A model generated the notes under the pieces. That model searched no databases. It was not told the DNA's origin and saw nothing but the letters and a program-made list of their open reading frames with translations. 64,000 nt of DNA from Zonotrichia leucophrys gambelii. Taxonomy: Eukaryota; Chordata; Aves; Passeriformes; Passerellidae. The position numbers and the translations under genes were made by a program. This document shows positions 49,235 to 62,254 of this stretch, piece by piece. The DNA lies in contig NC_088175.1 in assembly GCF_028769735.1 (NCBI RefSeq), positions 4,154,001 to 4,218,000 on the forward strand, read 5' to 3'. Every line of letters begins with the position of its first letter. Position 1 is the stretch's first letter.

Positions 49235-52176
49235 TTTATTTCAAAGTGTTTTCTGGTTTTCTTTCAAAAAATTCTTGGTCTATAATTTTTTTCATAGAAG
49301 AAGAGAACTTTTAAGCACTTGTGAAGCAAATACCAAGTGAAGCAAATACCGAAATTACAGCTGGCCCGTGATAGAATTCTAGCTCAATACATACCAAAGA
49401 CCTCATTTGTTTATCATGATATGAAAGAGAAACAGATCTATGTAGAGATCACAAACACTGAAATAACCACGAAGACAATTATGTTACCTCAGTGGGACAT
49501 AAATGTTTCTAACTTTAAGCATGCTATCAAAGGGCTTTGCTGACTAGGCAAACTGAGTAGGTTGATGGATATCTGCAAGCTGTAAATAAAGTAACAACAT
49601 ACTGTAAAATGTGATGGCATCGCTGAGACCCACTGAAACCTGAGTTATCACTGGAGCAGTAGTGCTAATCACAGTATGTTTTGTTTTTCCTTGTCAATAA
49701 CAGTAATAACTTGAGAGTCTCACAGATTAATGAACACTGTATTGACCAAAAATGGTACTTAGCACGGAATTATGTATAGTGAGCCTAATTTCCAGTCTTC
49801 TTCCTGTTCACATCTGTGTTCTAATTATGAGGTTCTTGTCAGCTCAACCTGAAAAACATTTTGGGCATGGTTTGCATACATTTTGCTGGATTTAATAAAA
49901 AATCAACCATCAGTTTTGCCCCCTATAGGAATACCAGATATGCAGGGGTGAATTCTGGCTGCCAAACTTGGAAGGTGGACAGGGAGACTGCAAAGGTTGG
50001 CTCTGCCACCAGGGCAAGCCAGCCCCAGACCTCTGGGGAAAATCTGAAGAACATTGCCAAGTGCAATGTGGCTTTTAGTCATCATAATTGTATTTATAAA
50101 GCTACCAGGCCACCTGCTCAAGTGCTCGAGCTGCTGCTCAGCCGATTAAAGCGCGGTAGCCAGGTCATAAAATATGTATTAGAAGAACCAGACAACGTGT
50201 TAACTGGTGGCACAGAGAGGCAGCAAGCCTCACCCTTGAGCAAACACAAACACAGAACCTAGAGATTGACCCAAAATGTGGCCTGGGGATGCCAAATCAA
50301 AGGGTGAGCTGGGGCTGTGGGTGAGCAGAGCTCTCAGATGGTGTCTGCCAGGGGCTGCCAGCCCTCGGGCACTGCTCCAGGGCTCTCCTTGAGCACAGCT
50401 TTGGCCCTGGTGTTCTGCACTTGCTGTGAAAGGTCTCCTGACACCCCCACCACCAACAGGATTGCAGGATGTGTGTGCTGCTCTGCCTCAAAATGGTAAC
50501 ATCTGATCATTTTCCCCAGTCACCATAGTTACCTTTGCATCTGAAGGAAGGAAACTGTGCTGCTCAGGTTTTTTTTTCTGTGGTTGTTTTGTTTTGTTTT
50601 TTTCAAAGAAAAAGCAATCAAGGCAAAGCACTGATTCAGTTCTGAATCAAACACATCTTCCCCGTGCTTCATTAACAGCTTTTCTTTGTATATTTAAGTA
50701 ACTGAAAACTTGAACAGTTATTCAGGTACAGTGAAGTCTGGAAGTGTTTTCATTAGGTGCCTTAAGTGCAGGCACAGTTGTTCACCAACCTTTTCCTGAG
50801 TGACTAAATGACTGTTTTACAGAAAACAGTATCTTAATCCCAGATCTACTCTAAGGTCAGAATCAACAATATCCCTCTGCAGACTGAGCACTGGCCTTAC
50901 ACTTTATTTATTGCAAACTTTAGTCAGTGTAGAAAATCTGAAAAAAAATTTTAAAAACTGTAAGAACATAAAAAAACCACAAGTGAACAAAAACTGGTTT
51001 ATTAGGCACTTGGGGTTTCTTACTTGCTGGAAGCAATCATTCTGAAAAAATAAAAAATAGAATTCTTGCAAGGGAGTAACTCTGCTCTGCTTTTGAGGCA
51101 GGTGAGAATATTGAGAAGGGAAAAGGATATAAAGACTTAAATATAATTAGGAAAGTTCATTATTCATGGTAATAAATGGGAATCTTCCTGTTCAAAGAGA
51201 AATACTTAACATTCACGTAAAGGAAAGAAACTTATAGAAATGACAGAGCTTGTCACAGAAAACATGAAAAGTATGCTATAAAAGTAACTCTCATATGGAA
51301 GAGGATTGCTCTTGGAAAGTGTATGGGACTCAGTAAGCCAATATCTGGCATTTTCCTTTGCCCTTTTCTTTGGCAAACCCAGCAAGAGCCACCAGGAAAT
51401 TTCTCTTACATCAGGACTCCCCCAGAAGCAGAAGGGTGAAACCAGACCCTCTGTCCCCATTCCATACCTGTCCTCCTCTGGGATGAGGGAACAAGGGGAT
51501 GTAAAAGCATCAAATCTGGGTTGGCAACATAATCCCTGGGATCCAGCTGAGCCTGGCATCATTTAGAGTGCCCCTGAGGCTTCTCTCATGCATGTGACCA
51601 ACTCCCTCAAAACCTTGTTTGTCACCTTTGTTTCAAGCTTTTCTGTGTTATGCCACTAAACCAGCCCCAGGAAAAGGCATGTTCTCTTGGGGGTAGGAGG
51701 AATGATTAGCACTTTCCATAAGAGAAAATAAAAAGAAAGCATTTTGGCTTTCTACTCAGCAGAATTTTGTTCCATGGTAGCACCCCAAGCTTGCCCAGTA
51801 GACCATAAGGAAGGGATCACAAAATTCAGTGCAGTAGCAACAAAGCCTCACTCCAGCTGAGGTGAGCCCTCCTTACATCTCCAGCCAGCTGTTCCACCTT
51901 TCCAAACCAGAGCATTTGGCCCCCACACTGAATACAACACTTAGAAAACAAATGGTGAAGTTTTGGTCTGGTTCAGAGCAGCTCCAGATGAGGCAGAGTC
52001 ACATTAAGCACCTTGAACCAGAACAATTTGTTCCTAAGACAAGAGCCAGAGAAAGGGAGGTGTTGGACAAATAATTCACCAGCCTAGAGAAATGTGATAT
52101 TTGGGCATCTGTAAGATTTTCCTACATACCAGTATAGTGTCCTTGCTGCTCAGCATGGTTTGATGGTCCTGGTCCT

Positions 52177-52228
52177 TACATATGTACATATACATGTACA
52201 TGTACATGTACATATACATATACATATA

Positions 52229-52261
<33 letters not shown>

Positions 52262-52262
52262 G
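52177..52262. repeat. 86-bp alternating pyrimidine/purine tract
   Basis: Every base alternates pyrimidine then purine. The order is a TACATG/TACATA block (52177-52228), then (TG)n (52229-52240), then (TA)n (52241-52260). The tract is self-complementary in large part. It reads as a compound dinucleotide microsatellite and yields overlapping Tyr/Ile- and Met/Tyr-rich frames that are not genes. Confidence 0.97.
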
Positions 52263-53374
52263 GCATCCCATTTGAAACTTATCAGAAGTTTCTTGAAATG
52301 CAAACATTTACTCTTCAAAGATCTCCTTGCCTCTTTTTTTCTAAAATCATTGTCCTGAAGCAGGACAAGACTTCCCAGTGGAGGTGATCTGTTCCTGAAC
52401 TTCCTGAACTTGGAGCTTTCATGCAAGCATTTATTGTAAACCTGAAACCATTTGATATAAATTACTGCCAGCTCTGAGCTGGTCCATTTGTGGCAGGGAC
52501 ATTGACAGTGCACACCCAGATGATGCTCATGGTCATTCTGCCAGACATCTGTGATTTATGGTTCCAGGAAGGATCAGCCCCTCTCCCTGTAAGTGAATAA
52601 TGTGCTCCCAGGTCAGAAGTTAGATACCTAACCCTTACACTCAAAATCCTAGGGAATACAAACAAAAGTGGTGCTTCTGCCATATACCATCTTGCTTTTT
52701 TGTACCATCATTTTAGGAGGTGGAATTGAAATGCTCAGGCAGTTTGCCTACCTTTCTGTTAATAATAATAGGAAAACAAAACAAAAGAGGAAAATTAACC
52801 TTATTTCACCAGAACAGGACAGGAATAATATGTGGCTTCACACTTCTGGCTTTTTATTTACATTGCTATCTCATGCACTTCATTGTACAAAGCTGGTTTT
52901 GTATTTTGCCATGATGTTGATAACTATCACTTTCATATTAAAGGCCCTTTTTCTCTGACAGGTTACTGTTCCCAAGCCAGTTGCAGAACCATCAATGTAT
53001 TGGCTAATGGATGAGATACCCAGCCCCTCAAAAATGCAGACTGATTTGGATCTTGCCCTGGCAGAACAGAAAATAAATCTCAAACCTGTAGAAATTCTTC
53101 TGAGTCTCTTCCTCTATTACAAATAAAGAACCACTTGAGGAACATTCATGTATATGCACATCTGTTCACTCACATGCTTTATTATGCACAATACAAATAA
53201 CTGGGGAAAAAATCTATTACTCAAGTAGATTTTTTTTTTCTGTTAAATTGTTGCTGGAATGTATTGCAGCATTTTGATTTGCAATATGCTAAGCAGAGTA
53301 TAGAATCATGTTGCATATACAGTTGAATTCAAACCAGAGGTTTTCCCACTGGATATTATAATCAGAATTGCAAG
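52263..53374. other. Unique sequence, no gene recognised
   Basis: No gene or repeat recognised. Frames are 96 codons or shorter and overlap each other. Confidence 0.5.
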
Positions 53375-53546
53375 AGTGAAATGGTGGAGCTTTTTGCCCA
53401 AAGAGGCTGTGACACCTCAGTCTGTTGAGGCTTTCAAGACCCGTTTGGACCAAACAACCTGGTCTGGGCTCAGAGCTGACTCTGATTTAAGTGTGGTGTA
53501 GGATTGGACTCCTTTCCAATCTGGATTATTCTACAATCCCGTGACA
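53375..53546 (+). mobile_element. Old CR1 LINE 3' tail
   Basis: The order follows the CR1 3' end. 'tttgcccaaagaggctgtga' (family: 'gttgcccagagaggttgtgg') leads. Next come 'ttgaggctttcaagacccgt' and 'gtttggaccaaacaacctgg', then 'aggattggactcctttccaa' (family: 'ggttggactagatgatct...ccttccaa'), and last the degenerate terminal repeat 'ttctacaatcccgtga'. Length is about 170 bp. No coding capacity remains. Confidence 0.85.
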
Positions 53547-54226
53547 TGAGATATCTGAAAAGAGTATGAAAGAAGGTGTGGAGACTGGATAACAAAGGAG
53601 GCAGAGCTGGAAAACAAGCTGTGTAGAAGACTGTTAAAATACTATTTTAAATAGGAAGGGATTCAATTCATCATGACAACCAGGTGGCACTAATACCCAG
53701 TGGTGCTACTTACTGCTTACAGTTGGCTAGGAAGTTGTTTGCAGAAATGTTCTTGTAAATAAGAGGAAAAATTTTGGAGAAAAAAAAAAGATCAGTCAGT
53801 ATGTGATTATATAAATATTCGAAACTGGAAACACAAATCTTAGCAACAGAGGAACATAAACTTCTAAACTAGGAATGATGATCGCTCCGGGATTATTCTG
53901 CTCATTTCCATGGTTATTAAACCTGGTTCTTTATTCTCTGAGATAATTCCATAAAACTATTAGGCTGCTAGACATACATGACGCCGCATCTGCCTTTACC
54001 CTAAGCAACTCAATTGTTTGTTTTTCAACTATAAAAGTGGTAAAGAAACTGTACAAGTATTCCTTAATGTAATTTACTATCCTACCACCATCTGCTGCTT
54101 TTGGCACTGAACATGTAGCAGAAAACCCTTTTCTAAGAGTGCCCTGAACCAGGAAGCCCATTCAGACCAGAACCAATTAACATTCCCAGCCTCTCCCAAG
54201 GCACGCGGCAGCAGAACCGCATACAC
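53547..54226. other. Unique sequence, no gene recognised
   Basis: Nothing recognisable. AT-rich, frames 76 codons or shorter. Confidence 0.5.
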
Positions 54227-54655
54227 TGATGATGCCTGGGTTTTACAAGGGTTTATGTTTTGTGAGCATGAATATGTTGAGTGTTATAGATGGATAATTA
54301 GATGATTGGCTCTTGTAATTAAAAGATAACTATTGTGTGAATATTAGAAAAGCTTTAGTGATGTATAGTTATGTTATTGTTGTTTAGATGTCCTGTTCTC
54401 CCCATAGTTCCCTTTCCCCCCGTATTGTGAACATCAGACTGTCATGGCTGTCTAGGACAGGTACAAAGATGGTGTGCATGTGTCCCTTGCATGGGGCAGT
54501 TGGGAATGGAAAAGCTTGGTGCTTATGGGGTGCAGCATGGCAACACCTGACCTCCAATCAAGCAACAAGAAAGCAGTCTCCACTGATAAATGGGAAAGAA
54601 GAGCTGACTGACAGATTTTGGGAGGGGCCAGGGCTGGTTGATGCAACCCCAGGGG

Positions 54656-54662
54656 TATAAAA
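54656..54662 (+). promoter_or_regulatory. TATA box of the LTR at 54.2-54.8 kb
   Basis: TATAAAA preceded by a GC-rich 'accccagggg', 113 bp upstream of an AATAAA. This is typical U3/R spacing for a retroviral LTR. Activity is unknown. Confidence 0.5.
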
Positions 54663-54774
54663 CACTGAGCATCCATCTTGAAGAGGAACCAGGCACATGA
54701 TGTGCACAAGGGGCAGTTCCCAGCACTGCAGCTTTTTCCTTATGTAGTCCTTTGTTGTATTTTTGTTAAGGATT

Positions 54775-54780
54775 AATAAA
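54775..54780 (+). terminator. Polyadenylation signal of the LTR at 54.2-54.8 kb
   Basis: AATAAA following 'ttttgttaaggatt', about 60 bp before the apparent 3' end of the LTR. Confidence 0.55.
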
Positions 54781-54842
54781 ACTTTTTAAAATTTTCAAAG
54801 TAAGCAGTTGTTTCTCCCATTGAGGAACCTGTTTCAGGTACA

Positions 54843-56099
54843 GCAGCTCTGTCCATTCTGCCCATCCCTGGCACCAGCAATGAGGGGGAAGTGGAGAGAG
54901 TCATGCAGGGAACACACAGCTGCTCGCTCGTGGCTGGTCCGAGCGGATGGAAGCAGCAGCTCCATGGCAGAGTGAGTCCCTGTGCCTTGCACACTCGCTG
55001 CCCATTGCTGCACCTGAGTGTGGGCCAGACCTGGGTGAGCACTAAAGGGTTGGTTTAGGATCAAGGCTGGATCTCCAGCTGCTGCAAATCAATGTGGCTC
55101 TCCTGTTTCTTACAGCTCTGCACCCTCCACCTCAGCAGTGCCCTGATGGGTGATGGGGTTTGCCAAGCTCTGCTCTGCTCTGTGGAGCACTCAGCAGCTG
55201 TGCCCAGCTGATGGCACCTGGCATCTCACAAAATCCATGAATCATGCTTTTGGCAAGTACTTCTAATGAATCCATAAATGAAAACATGTGAATGGGCAGC
55301 CACAGACTCACTCCAGCTCCAGTCGCCTTCTGAGTGGAGTGTGAGAGGAGTTCAGGCTCTGGTGTGGCCCTTTCACAGAGAAAATCAGAAAATCTGCTTC
55401 CTTGGAGATTTGTTGGAAATTTCTCCTGAGCCTGTGACATGAAAGTTGGGAACCTCCCCTGAGGCTGTGGGATGAAAGCAGAAATACACAGAGTTTGTGA
55501 TGTGATTCCAAAAAATCTTCTGCTGTAAGTCATGCTCCAAACTCCTCTGGATGAGGCCAAGGGCTTATTGAACATATACAGGAGGTCAGTGATAACATGG
55601 TGATTAAGAGAATCAGTGGTACCATTATTTTGTTTTTAATCTTCTTGACAGATGTTTTGGTTTGTGTCTTTTCTTCAGTTCTGCCATACAGTGGCTTATC
55701 ACCAGTGAATAGGCTTTAGAGTTCTGCCAATTAAATAATTACACCTGGGAACTACACCACTTTATGAGAGGTGAATATCTGTTATTGGGACAACAATAAA
55801 GGAACCAGAGGGAATATTATTGTTGAAAAATAATAATAATGTGCAGCTCTCCTATTCAACAATCAGCATCAGGGCAGAAAGCTAAGATCTTTTCCATCTG
55901 CTGATCTGAAAGGAGAAGAAATATTAAGAACAACAGTGATCAAGCCTAAAAACACCAGAGGCCAAAAAAAAGTGTTAGCAAAGAAAAGCTGTATTCACAT
56001 GCTTAGGAGGAGGCATTGACAATAGAGGGCAGCCTCAATAGCCCAAGTGATTAAATACAGAATTATCACTGTGGATACTGCACAGCTTTTGGGGAGGGA
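54843..56099. other. Unique sequence, no gene recognised
   Basis: No gene recognised. The 147-codon frame at 55132-55575 (minus) overlaps another minus-strand frame and has no known domain. 54880-55210 is richer in G and C but is not a CpG island. Confidence 0.5.
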
Positions 56100-56515
56100 G
56101 GAGGGCTGTCAGGTGTATGAGATATGATGATCTAGACAAAAACCACTACAAAGCAGATACACAAATGCTTGGAAAGCCTTAGGTAAGGAGTAGTTACCAA
56201 TAGTCTGCTGTCAAACTTGGAGGTCACACCATAGAACTGTCCTCTGTCCATTGTTATTCAATATTTTTATTAGGTATTTAGATCATGGGATGGAGAGTAC
56301 ACATTAAAAAATTGGGGATGACACCTTACTGTAAATCTCATGAGAACACAGGATTAGACTTCAAAGCAATCACAATAAATTGGATAAATGACCTGAAATC
56401 AATAAGATTAAATTCAATACACATGCTGTATTTAGGAAGGAAAATTAGGAGACTGTCTCTTAGAGGATATTATGGCAGTAAGGAATCTGAAGGTTTTAGG
56501 TAATCAAAAAATTGA
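56100..56515 (+). mobile_element. Ancient CR1-like LINE fragment (RT region)
   Basis: The sequence follows the reverse-transcriptase part of an old CR1 lineage: 'ctgctgtcaaacttggaggt', 'attcaatatttttattaggt', 'gggatggagagtacacatta', 'ggggatgacacc', then 'ataaatgacctgaaatcaat' and 'gctgtatttaggaaggaaaa'. The segment corresponding to the FADD motif is decayed. A 72-codon frame (56285-56503) preserves part of the RT C-terminal region by chance. Divergence is far above that of the copies at 3968 and 23656. Confidence 0.75.
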
Positions 56516-56980
56516 AAATTACCCGCAAACTGGAGATCCTGGAAGAGTAGTAATGTTCATCTTTACTAGCACCAGATCAGTCTGGGTCCTGCATGTAAAC
56601 AACACCAGAGATCAAGAACAAAAATGACAAGCAGATAAAAAAAGCATCATTCCTATGGAAAACAATCAGATCTTCGGTGGTTTTTATAACCAAGAGAAAT
56701 TTGAGGCCTATAGGGGGATAGTGGAAATAAAAGGTATGTAACAGCTTATCATAACAGAAAGCATTATTTCTATATTGGCAAGGGACTGGACAAAGAAAAA
56801 GGTGCTACATTTGCAATGGAGACTTATGTGAGATATCAAGCAAGCAATTTCTAAAAGGTAGCTAAGGATCTCTGCAAGATAAGGGTGGAACAGTCAGTAC
56901 AAGATATCTTCAAAAGTGGTAATTGCTAAAGGAAAGGAAAAGTTATTTGCACTGGGAGGGAAGGGAGTTACCTGACGCTA
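56516..56980 (+). repeat. Possible continuation of the ancient CR1
   Basis: Scattered words keep the CR1 order after the RT block ('ctagcaccagatcagtctgg', 'gaacaaaaatgacaagcaga', 'ttgcactgggagggaaggga'), but most of the interval does not align by eye. It may be the decayed 3' part of the element at 56100. Confidence 0.35.
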
Positions 56981-59900
56981 TTTTTGCTCCTGTCTATTCC
57001 ATCCTAATGTAAATGCTCTTATTAGGATTCTACTGCTGGTTTCTGTCCAGCCAATTTAAGAGCAGCATCTCCATGCATTTCAAGGGATTGTGTTATTTCA
57101 CGTTGTTGGAGCCTGGAGTGATAGGCTGGCCCAAGATTGTGCAGTAAAGTGACCACCTCTGACTGCAGGTGGGCTCTCAAGTGCCCCTGTGCTTTGCTCA
57201 GCCACCCACAAAGGTGAGACACAGATTTCTGCAGGGTCTGGTTACCAGGGAACTCGCTGTATGGATTTGCTGTTCACGGCACTTCACCATCTCTGCTGAA
57301 CTGACACTGAAAACTCCCTCAGTTCCTTGGGATTAATGAGACCCAGACATTTTATCTGACCTCATTATCCACCTATTCTCCACCCAGCAGCCTCCTTTGC
57401 TCATTCCTTTATTTTCCTGCATCATGTCTACTGTAATAAATGAGATGCCTTGAATAGGCACTCACCAATTTAGGCACAACTGGCTTTTCCAATACGCAGA
57501 GTTTTGTATGTTTATGGGGTGTGGATAAACATTGATAGCCATCCCATTGTTCAGTTGTTTGGAGGGAGCATTGATCACTGAGATTTATTATCTCATGAAT
57601 TAAAGAAGTGAATACAGTTTGTCAAATGTTTTTACTGGTAAGGGCATCACAGTTTTACCTGTAGTCCTTTGTGTTGAAAAGCTTCCTGCTCCCATTTCTC
57701 CTGCTGCAGTCAGGAATCAAATCCTAAGATATATTCCTGAAGTCAGTCACCTGAACATCAAAGAGGTTTGGAAGACAACTTAACCTAAATTTGTATAATG
57801 TGTTCTGTACCTTTACATTGCTTTATCAAGATTTTCATCTTACCCTTAATATTTTGTATGCAACCCTTTAAACTTTGGCTTAGTACTCAAGAGCAGTGGG
57901 AACTGAGACATCACTGTCTATTTTAATTTAGGCAGTAGCTCTGAAAGCAATGAAGGCATTTACAGCAGAGATCAAGAGTAATGAGAAGGGTCAGAAGGTA
58001 GGGAACATACCATGATTACTTTTAGCATATATGCTCAAACCTGAAAAGTCCTGAATTCCTCCTTATGCACTGTATAAACTTGGCTCAACCTCAGATCAGA
58101 AAGGGCACAGGGCACCACCCCTTCACTTGGACTTTGCCCTAAATTATCTTATCATCCCCATCAGCCTAATTACCTCAGCTCTCCCTCTGCATCTCAAAAG
58201 CCCTCTCTCAAAAGAGTGAAGTTACTTTCCTGTAACAGAAATACAATGGGGAAAATGATAGCCCTGTTTGTAATATTTTCAATCCATCCACTCCTTTTCT
58301 CCCTAGTGCAAGCATCATAAAGGAATAATATAAATGTGCACATGCAGAGAACAGAATTGTCATTTCAATATCCAGCCTAGCTCTATATTTTCAGTTTTTA
58401 AGAAAAGAGAAAAAAGGCAATGCTTTAGAGGCCAGTACAAAGAAAAGGATTGTAAAGACTTATTGCTTCAAACAACTTATGACAGCAAACTTTATTATAA
58501 ATACCCTGTTATTCCTTCAAAGGGAAGAGAGAAAAAGAAGCTTGTTCCCCTCTAAAAAAGTAAGAATATTTGCAAAGACATTGTGCAAAGGATGAGTTTT
58601 AGGGGCTGTCATTTTAAAAAAGGGTGGTTTTGGCTTTTATCTGAGTGACGCTGGTGGCAAGACTTCTGTGATTTTGGCAGTACTCAAATTAGGCCAGAGG
58701 CAAGGGCTTTGCAAAATGTCACCTGAAGGATTGTTCAGTTTGCTGACTTTGAGAAGTATGGAAATCTTGCTGAAGGCAGCTCACTTCAAGGCAGATGAAA
58801 CTCTCATTTGCCAGGGATGCTGAGCAACATCAGCAAAGCTGGGCAGTTTGCAGTACAGGTACCTGCATACAAGATAAAGAGCTGATCAGGTCACTGTTGG
58901 TTGGGCTATTGAAGGGCACAGATACTGAGCAGTGTGTGAACCAAGAAAACTTTAATTCCCTCTTCAAAGAGCAAGAGAAGTTGTTTCTTGTCTGGATAAA
59001 GACTGTCTCTCAGAAGTGAAATGCATTCAGTCCAAATTCAGGATCCAAGCTCTATAAAAGTCTGCTCTCTAAGCAGAAGCCAAGCTTGAACTATGGGAGG
59101 AATCTCACACAAGTACCTGAAATTAAAATTCTTGCTTAAAACTAGGTCTCTTCCAAACCACCTGGGCAAGGAAAGCTTTAATATCCAAGTCCAAGAGAAT
59201 GAGCAGCATCCTGAGACCTCCACTCTCCTTGGCCTCACCAGAGATGCCAAGCCATTCTTCAGGGTCTCAGCAGCATTTTCTTGGGGCTGAATTCCTGGTT
59301 CCTGTGAATATTCTGTTGGTCTCTCCAGACACTTGGTCTGAGATTGGTCCAAGACCTGGTTACCTGGCTAGATTTGTGCCTATCATGATTCACCAGGCAC
59401 TATCCCTTTCCATTCTGTAAGGCATGTTACATTGCTCACAATTTATTATTAAATGTGATTCTGAAACTGCAGGGTTTTTGTTAGAGGATTGCTTACTATA
59501 TTCCAATTACCATAAAATACACAGTCCCCTTACTAGATTTCCACAGTTGCAGCTTACTGAATAATTTCAGTTAATGTGCTTCATTTGCTTCAGAATTATT
59601 TTATGATCCAGTTGAATGTTTTAATGATATTATGAAGTCTTTGTGACAATCCAAAGAGCTGGCCACAGAAAGAATTGAACAAGACCATGCTCAGTGTGTA
59701 AAGAAAATAATTGTTTAAGGAATGAGTTCACACGCAGTGATGAGCACTGAAAATTGAAGTGAGTGGATGGAGTTACCATGTTATTTTCAGTAGGATTATT
59801 CTGGTTTATATGTGCTGAGGAATTTCACTGAAACAACTTAATAAATGTAATCAATGGCGCTGCATGAGAATGGAGGTAGTGAAAACCTATTGCTTCCACT

Positions 59901-62254
59901 ACTGCTCAGTCCTTTCACAGTCTCTTGTGGTAAGGTTTGTTTTAGAAGGTTCCAAACTCTGGAGAGAGGAGGAATGTCAGATTCTCATCAGTAAATCAGC
60001 ACAGCTCTGCTAAAGTCGACAGAGGCTGCACCAGCTGAAAACCTGACCAGTTATGTTAAGCATGTCTGATGGCTTTAATATCCCTCATCTTGAAGTGAGG
60101 TTTATGGCCACTTTGTGATATAAAGGATAAATGGAAGTTTTCTCAGCTGCATGCTATGAATCTCACACAATGACAGTGCTGTTGAGCTGCACTGTTGTCT
60201 TTTAGTGCATACATAAGGCAGGGGATTGCTGTAAGTAATTTATTTTGGAAGGCTGGCAACCCTAATGGGGCACGCTTGATAGTCTTCAAAGGTTCTGATT
60301 AGGCACAGTACCCAGAGATGTTCTTTCAACTTGAATCTCCAAAGAAAAAGAATTTTTAACAAATCACTTTCCTCACAGCTCCATCAATTTGGTTTCTTTG
60401 AAACTCAGTAGTAAGATGTATCAAAGGAACAGATTGTTTGCCCAAAGCCTATCAAAAAATGCTTTTTGCCTGAACTCAATATACCTAATCTATTTTCACA
60501 ACTCATTTAGAAATGATCCTGTAAGGGCTATTATTGCTAGAAGGGTTTGTGAAGCCCCAAGAAATCAGCAAGGTGCCTCTGTGAGGCTGAGATGATATGA
60601 GTATGTCTTGGACAGCTCTTCCACAAGGACCCAGGGGGAGGGAGGCTCTGGAGAGGGGAGCCCTGGCTGCTCCTGCTGGCAGGGACAGAGTGGTGGAGAT
60701 CCTGCTGGAGCTGATCTGCTTTTCCGTGATGCCATTGACTTTCTGTCAACCATAACATCACCTCTCCCTCACCCCCCACAATAATCCAGAAATTCACAGT
60801 TACCCAGCACTTCACCTGAGCAAATAAAAGCACTGAGGTGGCTTCTTGTCTGGTTTCACAGCATGGACAAAGCATTAGAGGGCATTATCTGTACCAGATC
60901 GAAATAAGGGGGGACCTTTCTGCTGTTAAATCTGTCATTAATCTCCCCAATACTTCCCACTCCCAGAGAGCCAAATCAGGAGAGATGACAGCTGGAAATA
61001 GCTTTAAAAGGATATTATCACATTGATTTACAAAAGAGAGAGCTTTTAGCAAGAATATTGTCCTTTCTATGTGCTCAGGATCCATCTTTAATGTTTATTC
61101 ATTTGGCTGCTTCACGGGGGAATGCAAATCAGAGAAATGCAGGAGCTCCACAGGAGTGTGCAAAATGAACACCACACAGCATTCCAGGCCTCATCCCCTC
61201 CTAGCCCAGCTTCTGAGGCACAGAGCTTTGTGTGCTGAGGATATTGGGAAGAAAAAGCAGCATAGCAGGATTATAATGGCCCCTTTTCAGGGAGAAGATG
61301 GAATTCATGTGATTTCCTGGGATTTGTGGTTGAGCCACTGCTGGCCATGTGTTTGTTTGTGAGAGAATCTGCAAAATAATTTATTTATAGTCACTTTGAG
61401 GAGCTTCTGCAAGGCAATGCCCCTGACCTTTGTTTTTGAGCCATTGATACTTGTAGGGGGAAATCTGTGAACCTTCAAAGCTCTAGTCTATTGTTAGAGG
61501 TGTCTTAAACTTTCTTTGATAAATAAAGTGGAGAAGCAGCTTTAGGAAAGAGCCAAGATTAAGCATTTAAAGGTTGGGAAATTAGTTATGTAGAACTTCC
61601 TTGGGCAAGTGTTCATCTAGAAAGAGCTGGAAATTGCACCACAACAGGGAAATTCTTCTCTCTCAGCATCAGCTGCCTCAAAATGATACTTTGGTCAGTG
61701 GAAGGAGATCAGCACCACAGGAGGTTTGCTCCCATCTCAGTTGGTTGGTGAGGCAGGTTGGATTTATCATCCTCTCAAGGCAGACCAGCCCAGGGGAGGC
61801 AAGTCCCTCCCAAAATGAAGGCTCCAAAGGCAGTCCCTTGGCACTGCCTTTCACAGGTATGTGCACTTACCAGAGTGCAAAGAAGATTCATTGTTTTGTC
61901 AGCCTCCACTGCTATTAACTTCCATCTGTCAGTTCAGGTTGCAGAAAAACGGAACAAGTTCCAAAACCAGATATTACCTGCAAAATGATGAAGCCTTTGG
62001 CTATTAAACCAAGCATAGCTGGCTAGCAGTAGTTGTATGGTCAAGTAAATAGGTAATTGTTATGCATTAGACTATTTGGCCATTTATTGTATTTTTAACA
62101 CACTGGCACAAAAGATTTAAACCAATTTATCAGAGCAAATAGGGAAATTATATTTTCAAGAGGAATTTTAAGGAATGAGAAAAAGGCTCTGTTTTGTCCA
62201 AAAAGAGCTACATGCAACCTGTGGTGGATGATTTATCCTTACTTTGTGCCAGTT
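56981..62254. other. Long unique stretch, no gene recognised
   Basis: 5.3 kb without a recognisable gene, RNA or interspersed repeat. Frames are 112 codons or shorter and overlapping. 60600-60730 is GC-richer, with CTG/CAG words and a 112-codon minus-strand frame (60537-60875), again without a domain. Confidence 0.5.

Larger units (their letters stand above)
46396..52176. other. Long unique stretch, no gene recognised
   Basis: 5.8 kb without a recognisable gene. The longest frame in the window (193 codons, 48615-49196 plus) lies here. It shows no domain, no splice context and a mixed composition typical of chance frames. Other details are a (TAA)n run at 49217-49234, a 14-bp unit duplicated at 49321-49334 and 49337-49350, and CpG-containing islands of sequence at 48570-48650 and 50120-50162. 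Confidence 0.5.
54227..54842 (+). mobile_element. Solo LTR of a third family
   Basis: About 616 bp with LTR architecture. A TG-start region 'tgatgcctgggttttac' is followed by a long AT-rich U3 and a TATA box (TATAAAA, 54656-54662). A roughly 110-bp GC-richer R-like segment and AATAAA (54775-54780) come next. A U5-like run 'cagttgtttctcccattgag' ends near a CA at 54836 or 54842. It has no CR1 or other LTR match inside the window. The ends are approximate and no target duplication was found, so it could also be an LTR fragment. No internal viral sequence follows. Confidence 0.7.
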
